From positions 22,972,001 to 23,036,000 of the forward strand of contig OX940860.1 of the NCBI GenBank assembly GCA_954871525.1: DNA of 64,000 bases. Reading direction: 5' to 3'. Both the position numbers and the translations under genes were made by a program. Source of the stretch: Parietaria judaica. Taxonomy: Eukaryota; Streptophyta; Magnoliopsida; Rosales; Urticaceae. Positions 41,633 to 53,598 of this stretch are shown here, piece by piece (positions within the stretch are counted from its first letter, which is position 1; each line of letters begins with the position of its first letter). Under the pieces are notes generated by a model, which saw nothing but the letters and a program-made list of their open reading frames with translations, searched no databases and had not been told where the DNA came from.

Positions 41633-41792
41633 TTCTTCTTCTTCTTCTTCTTCTTCTTCTTCTTCTTCTTCTTCTTCTTCTTCTTCTTCTTCTTCTTCTT
41701 CTTCTTCTTCTTCTTCTTCTTCTTCTTCTTCTTCTTCTTCTTCTTCTTCTTCTTCTTCTTCTTCTTCTTCTTCTTCTTCTTCTTCTTCTTCT
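41633..41792 (+). repeat. (TTC)n microsatellite, about 53 units
   Basis: About 160 bases of uninterrupted TTC (GAA on the other strand) lie about 95 bp upstream of the DUF247 start codon, probably in the leader or a leader intron. On the sense strand of the gene the run is GAA repeats. Confidence 0.98.
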
Positions 41793-41799
41793 AGAATAT

Positions 41800-42474
41800 C
41801 TATTAGCTAGTCTGATATGCCAGTGGTGGAGAGCAAACCTGTTTTGAAAATTAATGTAAATATGTTACCCAAAAAACAGAAGTTAAAATTTGATATTAGT
41901 GATGACAATTAGGGAATACTTAGAGCAAAAGGAGAAAGTTATGTAGAGAAAGAAAATTACTCAATTTTGGGTGTGATATATAGGCTTCAATGATTTGCCA
42001 CTCTCTAGCTTTTATATCTATTGCATGATGAAACTATATCCTTTGAATTTATTCCAAATTTTGATTAAAACTATTGATCCTGCACGTACGGGCGAAACCA
42101 GAACCGAAAAACCAAGAAATTAAGCAAATAACTTTTTAATCATATATTACAAAGACTACATGATTAATTATTTAATGTAATTTTCTTTATTTAAGGTAAT
42201 TTCATAATTACTTATGTTTTATTATGATTTATTTACTGCGATTTTATAATTATTTCAAGAATATTATTATTTCTATATTAAGTTATAACTTATATTTTAA
42301 TTGGGACCTATATACTTAAAAAATCATCATCTTATAAATTTAACAAATGATTAATTTAGTAGGTATTGAGTCAGTATCAAATAAAATTATTATTTAAATA
42401 AAATTATAAATTTATCAAAATTTTATTGTACGTTTATAATTATACCCAAACATTTGCATTATATTATAACGTTA
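41800..42474. other. Intergenic AT-rich DNA upstream of DUF247
   Basis: The DUF247 promoter presumably lies here or on the near side of the microsatellite. No coding frame or confident repeat was recognised. Confidence 0.45.
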
Positions 42475-43098
42475 ATAGTGTACCAACCGGTCGGTTAACC
42501 TGTTTATTTTTCACTATTTGGTATCCTTAACCTAATTCCGGTTAGTCATGTTTTAATAACCTTAACCTGTTTTAAAACCGGTTAACCGGAAACCGGTTAA
42601 CCTAATTTCCAGTCATCAAAATCTGATTAACTTGTTTAATAACCTTAACCTGTTTTTATATATTTATTTAATATAGCCTTCAACAGAGTTTATCGCAACG
42701 ATAAAACATATCGGTCCAAAATAAATCCCAATAAAACAACCGAGTCCAAAAAGAAATATACCGGTCCAAAACATAAATCCTAAAAGTACAAAAATTATAA
42801 ATAAAAAAATATCTAGTTCAGCAACTTGAAGAGGCTTTTACTGAAAGAGAGAAAATCTTACTTAATTTAATTTTAAAATATTTAAATAAATAAATAAATA
42901 TTAAAACCAGTTATAAAAACCGGTTACAAAATTAACCTGTTTTGAAAAATAAATAACTTGTAACCTTATATGTTTGAAACCGGATACGGTTAACCTTAAC
43001 CTGCTTTCCAAAGAATATGGTTACGGTTATTTTAAATCGGATAATTTTCGATTACGATTTTAAAATTCGGTTACCGGTTATTTTGCACACCCTACTGT
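42475..43098. mobile_element. hAT-like MITE rich in ACCGGTTAACC
   Basis: The right end, reverse-complemented, reads TAGGGTGTGCAAAATAACCG, a common plant hAT MITE terminus. The left end TAGTGTACCAACCGGTCGGT is a diverged match. The interior contains many ACCGGTTAACC/GGTTAACC units. It is non-coding. No 8-bp target duplication was confirmed. Confidence 0.5.
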
Positions 43099-43724
43099 AT
43101 ATTAAGTGTGTGTGTGTTTTTTTTTTTTTTTTTTTTTTATCGAACTGAGTACTAACTATAAGTGGGCTCCAAAAATTAATGGTTGATACTGAATAGTCTA
43201 TATTAAGTGGGTCTCATTAATTAGATAGAATAAGACACTAAAAAAAATAAAAATAGAAGAAGAAGCGGGTCCGACGAAATCTATATATATATAAAAGGAG
43301 AATCATGTGAAGATGACATGGCACAATGATGAACAAGAGAATTCACAATCCTATTTTTCTGATTTTTGTATTTTTTTTATTCATGAAACTTAAACTTGCA
43401 CTCATATTCTGAGTTATTATGTTTCGGTTATTAAGAAAAAATGTTACATTTATTTCAGCCCTTCAATTAATTACATTAAATTTCATGTACGTAACATTAA
43501 GAAAAAGGGTTACGTTTGGTTTATTTCGACCTTTTGTCTTTTGCAATAAGAGACCCATACGTTTTGTTGCAACCATTAGTATTTTGAAATAACAGAGCAA
43601 TAATTGCTTAGCAAAGCAACCGAAAGGTCCCCGTCTCCCTTTAAACTCTGCCACTTTGTTTCATGTCCGACTTGCTCGCCCGCTCCATGGAGTATTACGA
43701 AAGCTGAGTACCGCGCCGCCACGA

Positions 43725-43958
43725 GCGAATTCACATGGAGCGTAGCAGTCTCTCGGGTCGCCGTCTCACCTCTCCATCGTCTTTTGTGTCACCGTATTGC
43801 CTCCCCTTCTTCTGCGTTGCAGTCTCGGTCTCGCATCAGTAGCGAATTCACATGGAGCATTGCATTGCTGTCTCTCGGGTCACTGTCTCGCCTCTCCGTC
43901 GTCTTTTGCGTCACCGTATTGCCTCTCTTTCTTCTGGGTTGCCGTCTCGGTCTTGCAT
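43725..43958 (+). repeat. Tandem duplication, 117-bp unit
   Basis: Two copies beginning GCGAATTCACATGGAGC at 43725 and 43842 share the order TCTCGGGTC...CGTCTTTTG(T/C)GTCACCGTATTGCCTC. The repeat is GC-richer than the rest of the Helitron in which it lies. Confidence 0.85.
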
Positions 43959-46201
43959 CGGTATCTTTTTGGTTGCCTTCTACAGGTATCTATGTCTCAG
44001 TTTGCTCCCATCCCTATGCTACTGTATCTCAAATCTTGATCTGTTATCAAACATTCTCTTCCATTGGTTTTTCCAGTTTATTCTTAAGCTATTAGATTTT
44101 ACAGTTTATAAGGTGTTACTTACTATATGTGTACTATAGTTTTTACAGTACTCTACTATACGTGTACCATTAAAATTGCTATTTACGTATTTATTTTATG
44201 GTTCTTCAGTGAGTAGCTTTACTTCTTCAACAATATGATTAATTTTTTGCAAGTTATGAATGCTGACATTGACTTAGATTAGCATTCTATGAACATAGGT
44301 TGAAAAAGCTTACATAATTACTTTTAGAAGCCTATTTAATTACCCTTATCTCAATAGCATTAACTTCATCAGTACTGACTTTCCTTTGTTATGCTATGTG
44401 ATTTTTTTCCCGTTCTCACGTTGTTTTTACAAACACATTCGATTCTCATTCCCACCCTGTCTTAGTTTGCTCTTCGGTGAAGATCGTCGACCGGCCCGGC
44501 CCGGCCTGGCCTCCTCCTCCAACCCAAACACAGCAACTTCTCCGGGTCCACCAAACTACGATTTGTTTTTAAAATCCAATCATATGAAAGATTTTAAGGT
44601 TTTACTCCATTTTTTTCATTTGTTCTCTCGATATATCTTTGTGTGTATGTATATATATATGATGTTCACACCTCTTAATATCATTTGTTGCAGTTATTTA
44701 GTACAAAGCTCGCTTAAGAAGATATTTTAAAAAAATTCGGTGCTTAGTCACAATTTTTTTTAAGAAAACAAATATAATTTTATCATTGTTTTGTTCAATG
44801 TCTTTATAAAAAATGGAAACTCTATTTGATATGCTTTAATGGATTGATATCTTCAGACATATATATTATGTGTTGCGGCTGTGGAAACATATGTGTTTAG
44901 TGTGGCTTTGTTTGATTTTATTTCATTATTCACAGCGGAACTGAAGCAATTATTTATCGGTTTAGAACCTGCACGTACCGATTTATACCAGTATTTTGTT
45001 TATGCAGTACCAGTTCCACAAAAAGATTTTCATATTGGATTTCACAGGAGATTTATCATCCTCCATCCAAGAATGTGTATGGGAACCGTCTTATGTCTCA
45101 CTTTACCCTGAAAGGACAATAAATGTATTCTTGGAGATCACTGAAGTTGCTTAGTGATCTTGCTTCAAATTATAACCTGGTGTTGATAATGAGTCTCTAT
45201 CGAAATGGACCTTGATCGTTTATATTTTTTTTATACATTTTTTCTTTTGTTATATCTTCATATTTGTTCAATTTGTTTTCAGAAAAAAAAAATGGTTCTT
45301 TTTTTTTCTTTACATTAGTGATCAAACTGTCTGTAATTTAATAAGTCAAATTTATAGTGGGAAGAGTATTTTAATGGCCAATTTAACGTTTTTTTTTATT
45401 CAAGATGACAATATTTAGATTTGTGAATTTTGTTGACTATATTAATGTTATCTTTGCAGGGGGTTCAATCACTGAAAAAGAATAAAAATCGATCTTTATT
45501 TTAAAAATTGAATAGATAATATACTCAAAACAATTTTAGATTATAGCTAAGATTTGAATCGATCTTTACACGAAATGCTAAGATTTGGGATATGTATAGT
45601 ATGACAATTTTTGTAAAACAATCTTTCGTTCTTCACTATATGCTGGATTTTAAGACATCGACTATTACGATACCACAACTTATGACAGAATGCACAAAAA
45701 TTGTTGATGAAGATGATATACTGTTTATCTGTTGGAAGATTCTTTCGGTTTGTTTGACGAATTCAACTCCCAGGTTAATTTTTGTATTATAATCACAAAT
45801 CATGGGCAGTAAGTTAAAAAACTTGAATGTGCTATAATTATTTAATTAGGTCCTGTTATTAATGTAGATATTATCTCTACAACAATAATATATTATATTT
45901 ATCAAGCAAGTATCACCGATCATATTTATAATATTTGTTCATCACCATCTCTTTGTATAATTTGGATTTTGTTATTTACCCATTTTTCTCAATTCTGCCG
46001 TAAAATTTTATAAAATCATTTAAAAAAAATAATTGTGTATTTATAAAATAATTTTAGAGTAAAATTAAAATTGGACAAAAACATTAATATTATATTTTGA
46101 AGTAAAAAGTATTGTATTATAAAGTTGCACGTTAGAGTTGCCATAACACACAATTAAAGATATATGTTATTTTTATATATTATTTCTTTTATATTTTATG
46201 A

Positions 46202-46228
46202 CCGCGCGGAGCGCGGTTTATCCCCTAG
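46202..46228 (+). repeat. Helitron 3' hairpin and CTAG terminus
   Basis: A six-base-pair GC stem with a three-base loop is followed by 12 bases ending in CTAG. It matches the design of the opposite-strand terminus at 53437-53464. Confidence 0.85.
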
Positions 46229-46387
46229 TAATGTAGAAAAAACAAAGATTATGGTTGTACCAGAGAAGAATTCAGTAGTCAATGAACAGAGGAAAAAAAA
46301 AAGTCTTTAAAAGTGGGTCAGAAGGTCATGTGAAAACAATGAATAGATAATTAACTAAATTTGTCTTAAAAAAAATTTAACTAAATT

Positions 46388-46566
46388 TACTTGGCTTAGT
46401 GGTAAATTCACTGCAATAAGACTTTTTTTAAGGTTCTAGGTTCTATCCCTTGAAGTTGCGTATATATGTAATCTTGGCCGATAGTGCCTGCGGCCGATAG
46501 TGCCGGTTGTTCTTATCGTGACAATATATACATGTAATGATCAGTAATGTCACCCATTAAAAAAAA
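46388..46566 (+). mobile_element. tRNA-derived SINE
   Basis: An A-box-like CTTAGTGGTAAATTCACTG is followed by a B-box-like AGGTTCTATCCCTTG, then AGTAATGTCACCC and an A-tail. The 3' part matches the SINE at 19627. GGCCGATAGTGCC is duplicated in the middle of this copy. It sits just after the Helitron. Confidence 0.6.
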
Positions 46567-47000
46567 GGTAATTGAATAAGATAATTAAGCGATGATTTTA
46601 TATAATAACGAAAGTGATTATCAGCGTGTTTAGCTATACATAAAAAAAAAAAAAAAAACTCAAACATTGACTATCAGAAATAATTGATGTTTAAAGTTAA
46701 AAAAAGAAAACGATAAAAGTACTCAAAATCAACAATGTAATTTTTTTTTTTACATAATGCTATTAAATCATACTTAAGATACATATTTTATGTGCTTATC
46801 CAGCTATCTACAATCTTCTCTCATTTGAATTCGACGAAAAAAAAATTGAACAAATAAAATACATCGCCTCACATTTGTACTTTGAGTTTTATTGCTGTTA
46901 TTTTTTAGTTTTTTTTTTCTTTTCTAAATATATTTTTTTGCCGTAATTATCCCTACAAAACACGATAACTTACAAATTATAATTCACTTAATTATATATA

Positions 47001-47021
47001 CAGTGGCGGAGCCAGGATTTC
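47001..47021. repeat. hAT terminal sequence
   Basis: CAGTGGCGGAGCCAGGATTT resembles the terminal inverted repeat of plant hAT elements related to TTF-finger transposases. It lies about 390 bases past the stop of the minus-strand transposase, the expected place for that element's 3' end. The partner terminus was not identified. Confidence 0.55.
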
Positions 47022-49139
47022 AATCTAGGTGGTGCCTTATGTAAAAAAAATAAAAAAATCCAAGCATACAGTTAACAACAACCGCAACAAGTAGCGCCGA
47101 CACCGGTATTCAATATCTTTTCAAAATATTTCAACATCGCAACAATAACAATTCTATGTTTAAATAAAAACCCACAAATAATTGTTATAAGAAAAAATAG
47201 AGAAAAAAACAGCGACGAACTCTCCGAGCAACGAGAATGAAACCCGAACCGACAACCAAAATAGTGCGAGAACAAAGACATCATCCATGAGCCCCAAATC
47301 CTATAACGAATCAAACATAAAATCAGTTTTGAGTGTATACGATAATATTGTAACATCTAATAACGAAAAGAAAAATAAATAATGTTACCTAATACAAAAT
47401 ATGACGTCGAGTTTTCATCTTTTGGAAATATTGCATAATAGATTCTTCGTCGATAGAAATAGAAATATCCCTCTCGATGTACACAGGCATACTATCATTC
47501 ATAAACGTGTCTCCCATTCGATTTCGTAATCGATTCTTGATGATGTTCATAGCAGAAAAAAATCTCTCCACAGTTGCAGTAGCCACAGGTAAGATAAGTG
47601 CCAAAGTGATGAGCTTATAGACATATGAATATGTAACACTTTTTTTCGTCTGAACCATTTTACTAGCAAGAGCCCCAAGCCCTTTCAAACCTTGAAACTC
47701 GTTTGATGAGGTTACATTAAGTAGGTATTTGGAAAGTTGATTGTTAAGATGAATAAGTTCTGATGATGGAAAATCTTGTGGATAATACGTCGCAAATTTC
47801 ATAAGCTTTTCTTTGTCAAAAGCGTCAAAGGAATCATCTGGACACAAGCATGCGATGCAAAGAAACAAGTTTGTACTAACCTCGTTGAAACGGCCGTTTA
47901 ACTATTGAAGTTGCATATCGATGACATCAGTAAAGACATCAAATCGATAATAGTCTAAATTCTTGATTTTGGGAGCATTACGTCGAGATTTTCCGTCTTC
48001 TATATAGAAATCGTCCATGTCGGGGACATTAATTTCGTGCTCTTGACAAAATTTTGTCACTTTACCAAGAATAGATTCCCACCCTATTTCTCTCATGTTT
48101 TGCAATAGTCTTTTACAAATCTGCACCAAAGTCATGGCATTAACAATATCTTGATCTTGCCTCTGCAATGCCTTTGAAAGATCGTTTGTAATCCCGAAGA
48201 TATCTACCATCAAATGTATTCCAAAGGCAACCTCAAATGATTGTAGCATCTTTTGACAACACCTATAAAAGAAGAATTTAAACAAATGTCAATATTTAAA
48301 TAAAAAAACTCTATTTTAGTTTAATAAAAAAAAGTACTAAACTGTTAAAGCATAAATAAATATTTAATTATACCTTTATGTGACCTTTTTTATCAAGAGG
48401 TTGTGGGTCAACAATGATCTTCTGAAGGACGTTAATGGTAGAAGCGAACATTGATAGCAATCTAAGAAGTGTACCATGATATGAACCCCAACGAGTATCG
48501 GCATGGCGTATCAAAGAAGTATGTTGATTTAGACAACGTCCGCTTGCACGTTCACCATCTTCAACTTCTCGGTTAACCATGTCAACGTGTATGTCTTGAA
48601 GGGCATCCGAACGCTTCGGTGATGCATTAATAATATTCACTACTTCACTCACCACCCAAAATAAAGAATCCAACCGGGTATGATGTTTGGCCACATATAC
48701 AAGTGCCAATTGAAGTTGATGAGCGAAGCAATGAATATAAAAGGCACAAGGATTTTCTTGAAGAATAAGAGTTTTGAGACCATTAATCGCACCTTTCATA
48801 TTGCTAGCTCCATCGTAGCCTTGTCCCCGCAATCTTGAAATGCTCAAACCCAATTGTGAAAATAATTGGTCAATCGCCTTTTTAAGTGAAAGAACTGTAG
48901 TGCTACTAACATGTACAATACCGATAAAACGTTCAAGTACTTGACCTCTTCTGTCAACAAAGAGCAACACAACTGCCATTTGTTCTTTTGTTGAAATGTC
49001 ACGCGATTCGTCGACTAAGATCGAAAGCAAAGAATCACCGAGATTATCCAAAATAGCTCTGATAGTTAAACTAGCCACGGCATTGTAGTAGCCGTAAATT
49101 TTTTTGTATATTTCGTTTTGAAGTTTCAACGATGATATG

Positions 49140-49865
49140 ACAAATATACCTTGTATTTAGTTTTGAAAGTGTATCATCTATTGTTGTGATGATTAAAAAT
49201 ATTAGGACCCCCTTGGTTTTTTTTATAGATCATATGGACCTTGATATAATATTATAACTTCTTCTATTTAGTATGCAATTACTTAAAACTTAAACACTAA
49301 TGTATGTAAGAAAAAAAAATAAATAAATAAAAATTTAACTTACAATTTGATATGGTTCAACTTTCTAGCCGACTAACACACATATATATATATATATACT
49401 TATATAAAGCTAAGCTAATGATTGCATGGCAATTTAGTAATTACCATAATATTTTCCAACCGACTAAGTGCTGCATGCTTATCTCATTTATGATTATTTG
49501 AAGAAGTTTTAGAACTCATTCAGCGTTATCTCTCTCTAAATAATTTTCTCTCTCTGGGTCGACGGCCTTTCTGCGTGAAGTTGTGGTGAGCTCGACAATT
49601 TGAATAATCCCTTTATTATACATATACATCTAGTTAATGGTGTAAGGTAGAAGTAGGATTAGTCATTTGGTTTGCTACGGTTTCAGAGGCTATGTACATG
49701 CATTTGTCTTTGATTTTCAAAAGATTTTAACAAGGGAGTGAGTGATAAGGTCATGTGATAATTAATATTAGTATATACAAATACTATGAATTCTTATTTT
49801 GGGAAAGGGATATATATATATATATATATATATTTATACAGAGATGAACTAATAAGAGTATTTAA

Positions 49866-49908
<43 letters not shown>

Positions 49909-51155
49909 TCCGTTCTTGCATAACACATCGAAATTCTGATTAGTGATTTTCATATAGAACATTATTAGTTTCATGTCACAAAGTTATGGATATATAGATT
50001 ATAGTACCAATGTATTATCTATATATATACATAGGAAGAGTGTATAACTGGGATGACGTGGAAGTTAATGACAAATTCTAATAAACTGATATTTAAAATA
50101 TCAGGAAGTTTGTGTTCAAAGGAAGCATAGGCTCTTGTTTCGCAGTGTTTCGGTTGAAGTAAGGTACGTAAAAGTACTCACTACAACACAACAATAATAA
50201 TGTGGTTTGTTTGATTGTGTGTGGTGTGAAATATATGTTTGAATGACTTGTGCTGTTTTACGGTATTGTTTAATGATATATATTAGATATGCGATATGAG
50301 CATATTGAGAAAGTAGGAATATACAGTATGAGATTCATGGCTGTATAGTTTGGTAGTTAGAATTCTACCGTAGTAAGAGTATGTTTGGTACGCGTTGTGA
50401 GCGTATCGAAAAAGCATGAGCATTTAGTCATACATATAATCTATAGTGATACTAAATATATGTATGACATTTTTAGTAAATTGCGTCGTACCAACCATTG
50501 TATATCGGGTCGCGTAGTCACTGATTACAATGTGTATGAAGCCTCCGACTGTATTGAGTCGCGTAGTCTCAAATGATACGTCGTGAGATGTTTGCCCCGG
50601 GCTGACTTGGTTAGGGTCGCGCCCCCAGTCCCCCGTAGGTATTATAGCGCGCTGGTACGCACGTAGGGCCCAATAATATGTTTATAAAAAGTTATAAATT
50701 ATAACCGTACATTGCATTTATGCATTTCGAAGTGATTGTTCCTTGATATACTTTTGTGAGTAATATAAAGCTTTTGCGTACTGAGCGTTAGCTCACTCGT
50801 ATAGTTGTGTTGTAGATCCAGGAAAGAAACCGATGAATGGCTAAATGCGGATGGTACGGGGTCAGTGATGCGACGTAAATGGTGCATATGGTGGAGTACG
50901 GGTCTTGGAATAGGAGGGTTGTCAACTTTTTGTTGTGTCATATTTTAAAAACAATAGCTAGGAGCTCCGCTACGTTTTTCTTTTATAACGTTCTCTTTTT
51001 GTAAACTCCGTTTTGGGTACTATTGTATAGAAGTTTCAAAACTATTATGAAGTCCGTTTTCTTTGCGCGCTAAAGTCAAATACTCATATTTTTATTAAAT
51101 ATTTTAGAAGTCGGGATTGGTATTAGATAAAAGTAAAGTTGTGGGGGCTGTTACA
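49140..51155 (+). mobile_element. Insertion within the hAT transposase, LTR-like right end
   Basis: This block interrupts the transposase frame. Its right end GTGGGGGCTGTTACA (ending 51155) is typical of Gypsy LTR 3' ends (GGGGCGTTACA type). The preceding 500 bases contain GTACTGAGCGTTAGCTCACT and GTCGCGCCCCCAGTCCCCC, also common in plant Gypsy LTRs. No polyprotein is present, so a solo LTR is plausible. The left boundary is not clear; (AT)n tracts and other sequence at 49380-49905 may belong to a different insertion. Confidence 0.4.
49811..49904. repeat. (AT)n microsatellites
   Basis: Two AT-dinucleotide runs (about 49811-49832 and 49873-49904) lie in the insertion that splits the transposase. 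A shorter run is at 49382-49398. Confidence 0.9.
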
Positions 51156-52319
51156 AGCATGGACAATTTCTTTCTAAATGTCAAGAGATGTGAGCTTGAT
51201 ATTTTTCTTATCATTCTTTAGAGGAACAACTTTTACTTCAGGATTTTGTTCAGCTGTATAGTGCAAAAGCTCTAAAAAATTACCATGATTGTGTGATTCT
51301 TCAGATTCATCATGGCCACGCAATGCAAGACCCTGCTTTAGAAGCCAACGAATACAACCCACTGAGGTGCTCGAGCGAATACGATACTCTTTATCATCGT
51401 CCGTATTTTTTCTCGCAAAAACATGCTCAATATTTTGTCTTTGATTATTCATAGCTACAAAATCTCTCCAAGCTTTATTGTGGGCACTGTCAAAACCACC
51501 AACATGAACATGCAATCTAGAGCCGTTATTCCAATTCGTAAATCCATCGTTTTTGCCAACGAAAGTATCGCCGCCAGATTGATCTCCATGCGATGGTCTA
51601 AAAAGATAACAGCACAAATAAAACGCAGCATCTTTTTCTTTGCTATACTCTAGCCACTGCGAGAAAGTTTTGTACCATTTCTTATTGAATCTCCTTCGTT
51701 TGTTTCCAAACTCCCTTAACAGGAAAGAAATTTTTTTAGGCTGACAAGGACCTTGTTACATATACTTCCTTCGAACTTCGTCTCGGTCGTTGGGATGATA
51801 ATCTAATATTGAAGGCCTTTCTCCAGGATCCCTCGGAGTATAAGAAGGACATATATGTTTTCTTTCACTAAGTACCGGGCTATATGAAGGAGTTGTATGA
51901 TTTCGTTCACTAACTGGCAGACTAGAAATGCTCGTATCCGAAATCTTTTTGAAATATCTCAACATCGCAACGATAACAATTTCCTGTTAAAAAATACATT
52001 TAACAATTATAAGAAAAGACAAAATAACTAATATATTTAAATAATAAACTGCAATATAGCAAATATAATATAATTAAACAATGTAATACAGTGGGTTTCT
52101 CTTATGTTTGCTCTTGTTTCTGTTTTCTTCTTTTTATGTACATATTTCTATATGTCGTTTTCTTTTTCTACATAATTGTTAGTATAGATAATAATATATT
52201 ATGCAATGCATATACTTCTAAAGTTATATTTAATGCGCATATATTTCACGTTTTATTATCTTGTTCATTACTCATATAAAAAGTCTGCATTTACTATAAA
52301 AATGGTGCAAGAACTGTGT

Positions 52320-52700
52320 CGTTCACTACCTGAAAGTCGAGTGACGGCGACAGCGAGAACCGACCGTGTGAGAATTGCAGTAGCGGCAAGGGCGAGAACC
52401 GATTCGCGGAGACGGCGACAGCTAGAACCGAGTCACAACTAAGACGAGGGCGAAAACTGATTCGCGGAGACGGAAACGGCAACAACCGAGTCGCAACGAG
52501 GGCGAAGGAGAGAACCGATTCGCGGAGACGGTGACAGAAACAACCGAGTCGTAACAAGGGGGATGGCGAGAACTGAGTCGCCGGCGACGACGAGAGCGAG
52601 AACCGAGTCGCAGCGACAACGACGGCAAAAACTGACGGCGAGGAAGACGATAACGAGAACCAACAGCGACGACGGCGTCGGCGAGAACCAACGGCGTGGA
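52320..52700 (-). repeat. Imperfect minisatellite in the transposase 5' leader
   Basis: Variants of CGAGAACCGATTCGCGGAGACGG recur about ten times with units of 20-45 bases. The block is GC-rich against AT-rich flanks and lies about 350 bases upstream of the transposase start. Long open frames occur on several strands and frames, but they are Arg/Ser-rich by-products of the repeat. Confidence 0.75.
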
Positions 52701-52798
52701 AGATGAGCGCCAATCAATGAGACCAACAGCTAGGGTGTCGATGAACGAATTGATTCATATGACGAAGGACTTTTAGAATTCTGTTACGAGGAAGAGCA

Positions 52799-53436
52799 GG
52801 GCCGGCCTTAGGCGAGAAGAAATTTTAGGGCCCTTATTTTATAAATACAAAAAATATTTTTTTATATTTAGTAATAAACAGATAAAATATTAATGAGTTA
52901 ATTATTAATAATATTTTAAGTTTCATATCTAAAATTTAAAATTTTAATTTCAAACTGTGTTTGTTTTGTAGGAAATTATTACTCAGTAAAAACAATACAG
53001 ATAAAAACTATTGCTACTTACACCATTTAGTATTAAACTACTAAGTAAAAAAGTATAAATACTCTAGTCTAATATTATTTATACTTAATTTTTAATAGAA
53101 AAGTATGTTTTAACTTTTAAATAGAAATTTTTTACTTATTTGAGACATAGTAACTAAGAAATAACTAAGAAATAAAGAAATTTACTGCAATAACTAAGAA
53201 ATAACTAAGAATTAAATTATTTTCATCTAAAGAAATTTTTATAACAATATAAGTTTGATTTTATATCCAAGTTTAATTTTGTATCCAGTTCCCATTCGAG
53301 TATTTATTAGGAAAAAATATTTTTTTTTTTATTAAAAAGAGTAACATGGGACCCACTAACTCTTACACATCAATCAATCCTCTACTAACTTGTATATGAT
53401 AATAAGTTAATGAAATATATTATATTATTATTATAA
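52799..53436 (+). other. hAT-type start sequence and AT-rich DNA
   Basis: CAGGGCCGGCCTTAGGCGAG followed by TTTTAGGGCCC at 52799 resembles the 5' terminus of TTF-type hAT elements; it is read rightwards, away from the broken transposase. No coding sequence follows. The rest, up to the Helitron end, is AT-rich and featureless. Confidence 0.4.
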
Positions 53437-53464
53437 CTAGTGGATACACCGCGCGTTGCGCGGT
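53437..53464 (-). mobile_element. 3' terminus of a second Helitron
   Basis: On the minus strand the sequence reads CCGCGC-AAC-GCGCGG, then TGTATCCACTAG, followed by T. This is a hairpin plus CTAG end like that at 46202-46228, in the opposite orientation. The element body therefore extends to higher coordinates. Its 5' TC end was not located. Confidence 0.75.
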
Positions 53465-53598
53465 TGCGAAATGCTCTGTTTATCAATTTGATGAAAATAT
53501 GAAACAATGTTTATCTTTTTGGCAATATATGTAAAGAAAAATATTAAACTTATGAGGATTTCATTAATGATTATGTTTTATAGAGCAATTTGTACAAT

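Larger units (their letters stand above)
43280..46228 (+). mobile_element. Non-autonomous Helitron (about 2.95 kb)
   Basis: The 5' end is TCTATATATATATAAAAGGA next to host A. The 3' end is a GC hairpin CCGCGC-GGA-GCGCGG (46202-46216), then TTTATCCC and the terminal CTAG, followed by host T. TC at the start, CTRR at the end, a hairpin about 12 bases before the end, and insertion between A and T are the Helitron signature. No Rep/helicase coding sequence is present, so it would depend on another element. A 117-bp tandem duplication lies near the 5' side. Interior open frames are short and match no family I recognise. Confidence 0.8.
47389..51965 (-). pseudogene. hAT transposase with TTF-type zinc finger, disrupted
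   Basis: The frame starts at MLRYFKKISDTSISSLPVSE (51965) and leads to the TTF zinc-finger part (WLEYSKEKDAAFYLCCYLFR, HGDQSGGDTF). The DUF4371/RNase-H-like part follows at 49129-48368 (LVDESRDISTKEQMAVVLL, GQGYDGASNMKGAINGL) and the hAT dimerisation domain at 47868-47389 (PVATATVERFFSAMNIIKNR). Lesions: TAA at 51756-51758 inside the conserved GPCQP block, TAG at 51174, TAG at about 47902, an interruption of about 2 kb (roughly 49140-51155), and a 70-100-bp break near 48290-48365 that could be a degraded intron. It resembles plant ZMYM1-like transposases. Clearly non-functional. Confidence 0.88.

Noticed and set aside
41465..41810. Poly-Phe and poly-Ser open frames
   Set aside because: They are translations of the (TTC)n microsatellite.
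52206..52726. Several overlapping Arg- or Ser-rich frames on both strands
   Set aside because: All derive from the GC-rich minisatellite; no strand or frame is favoured and no domain is seen.
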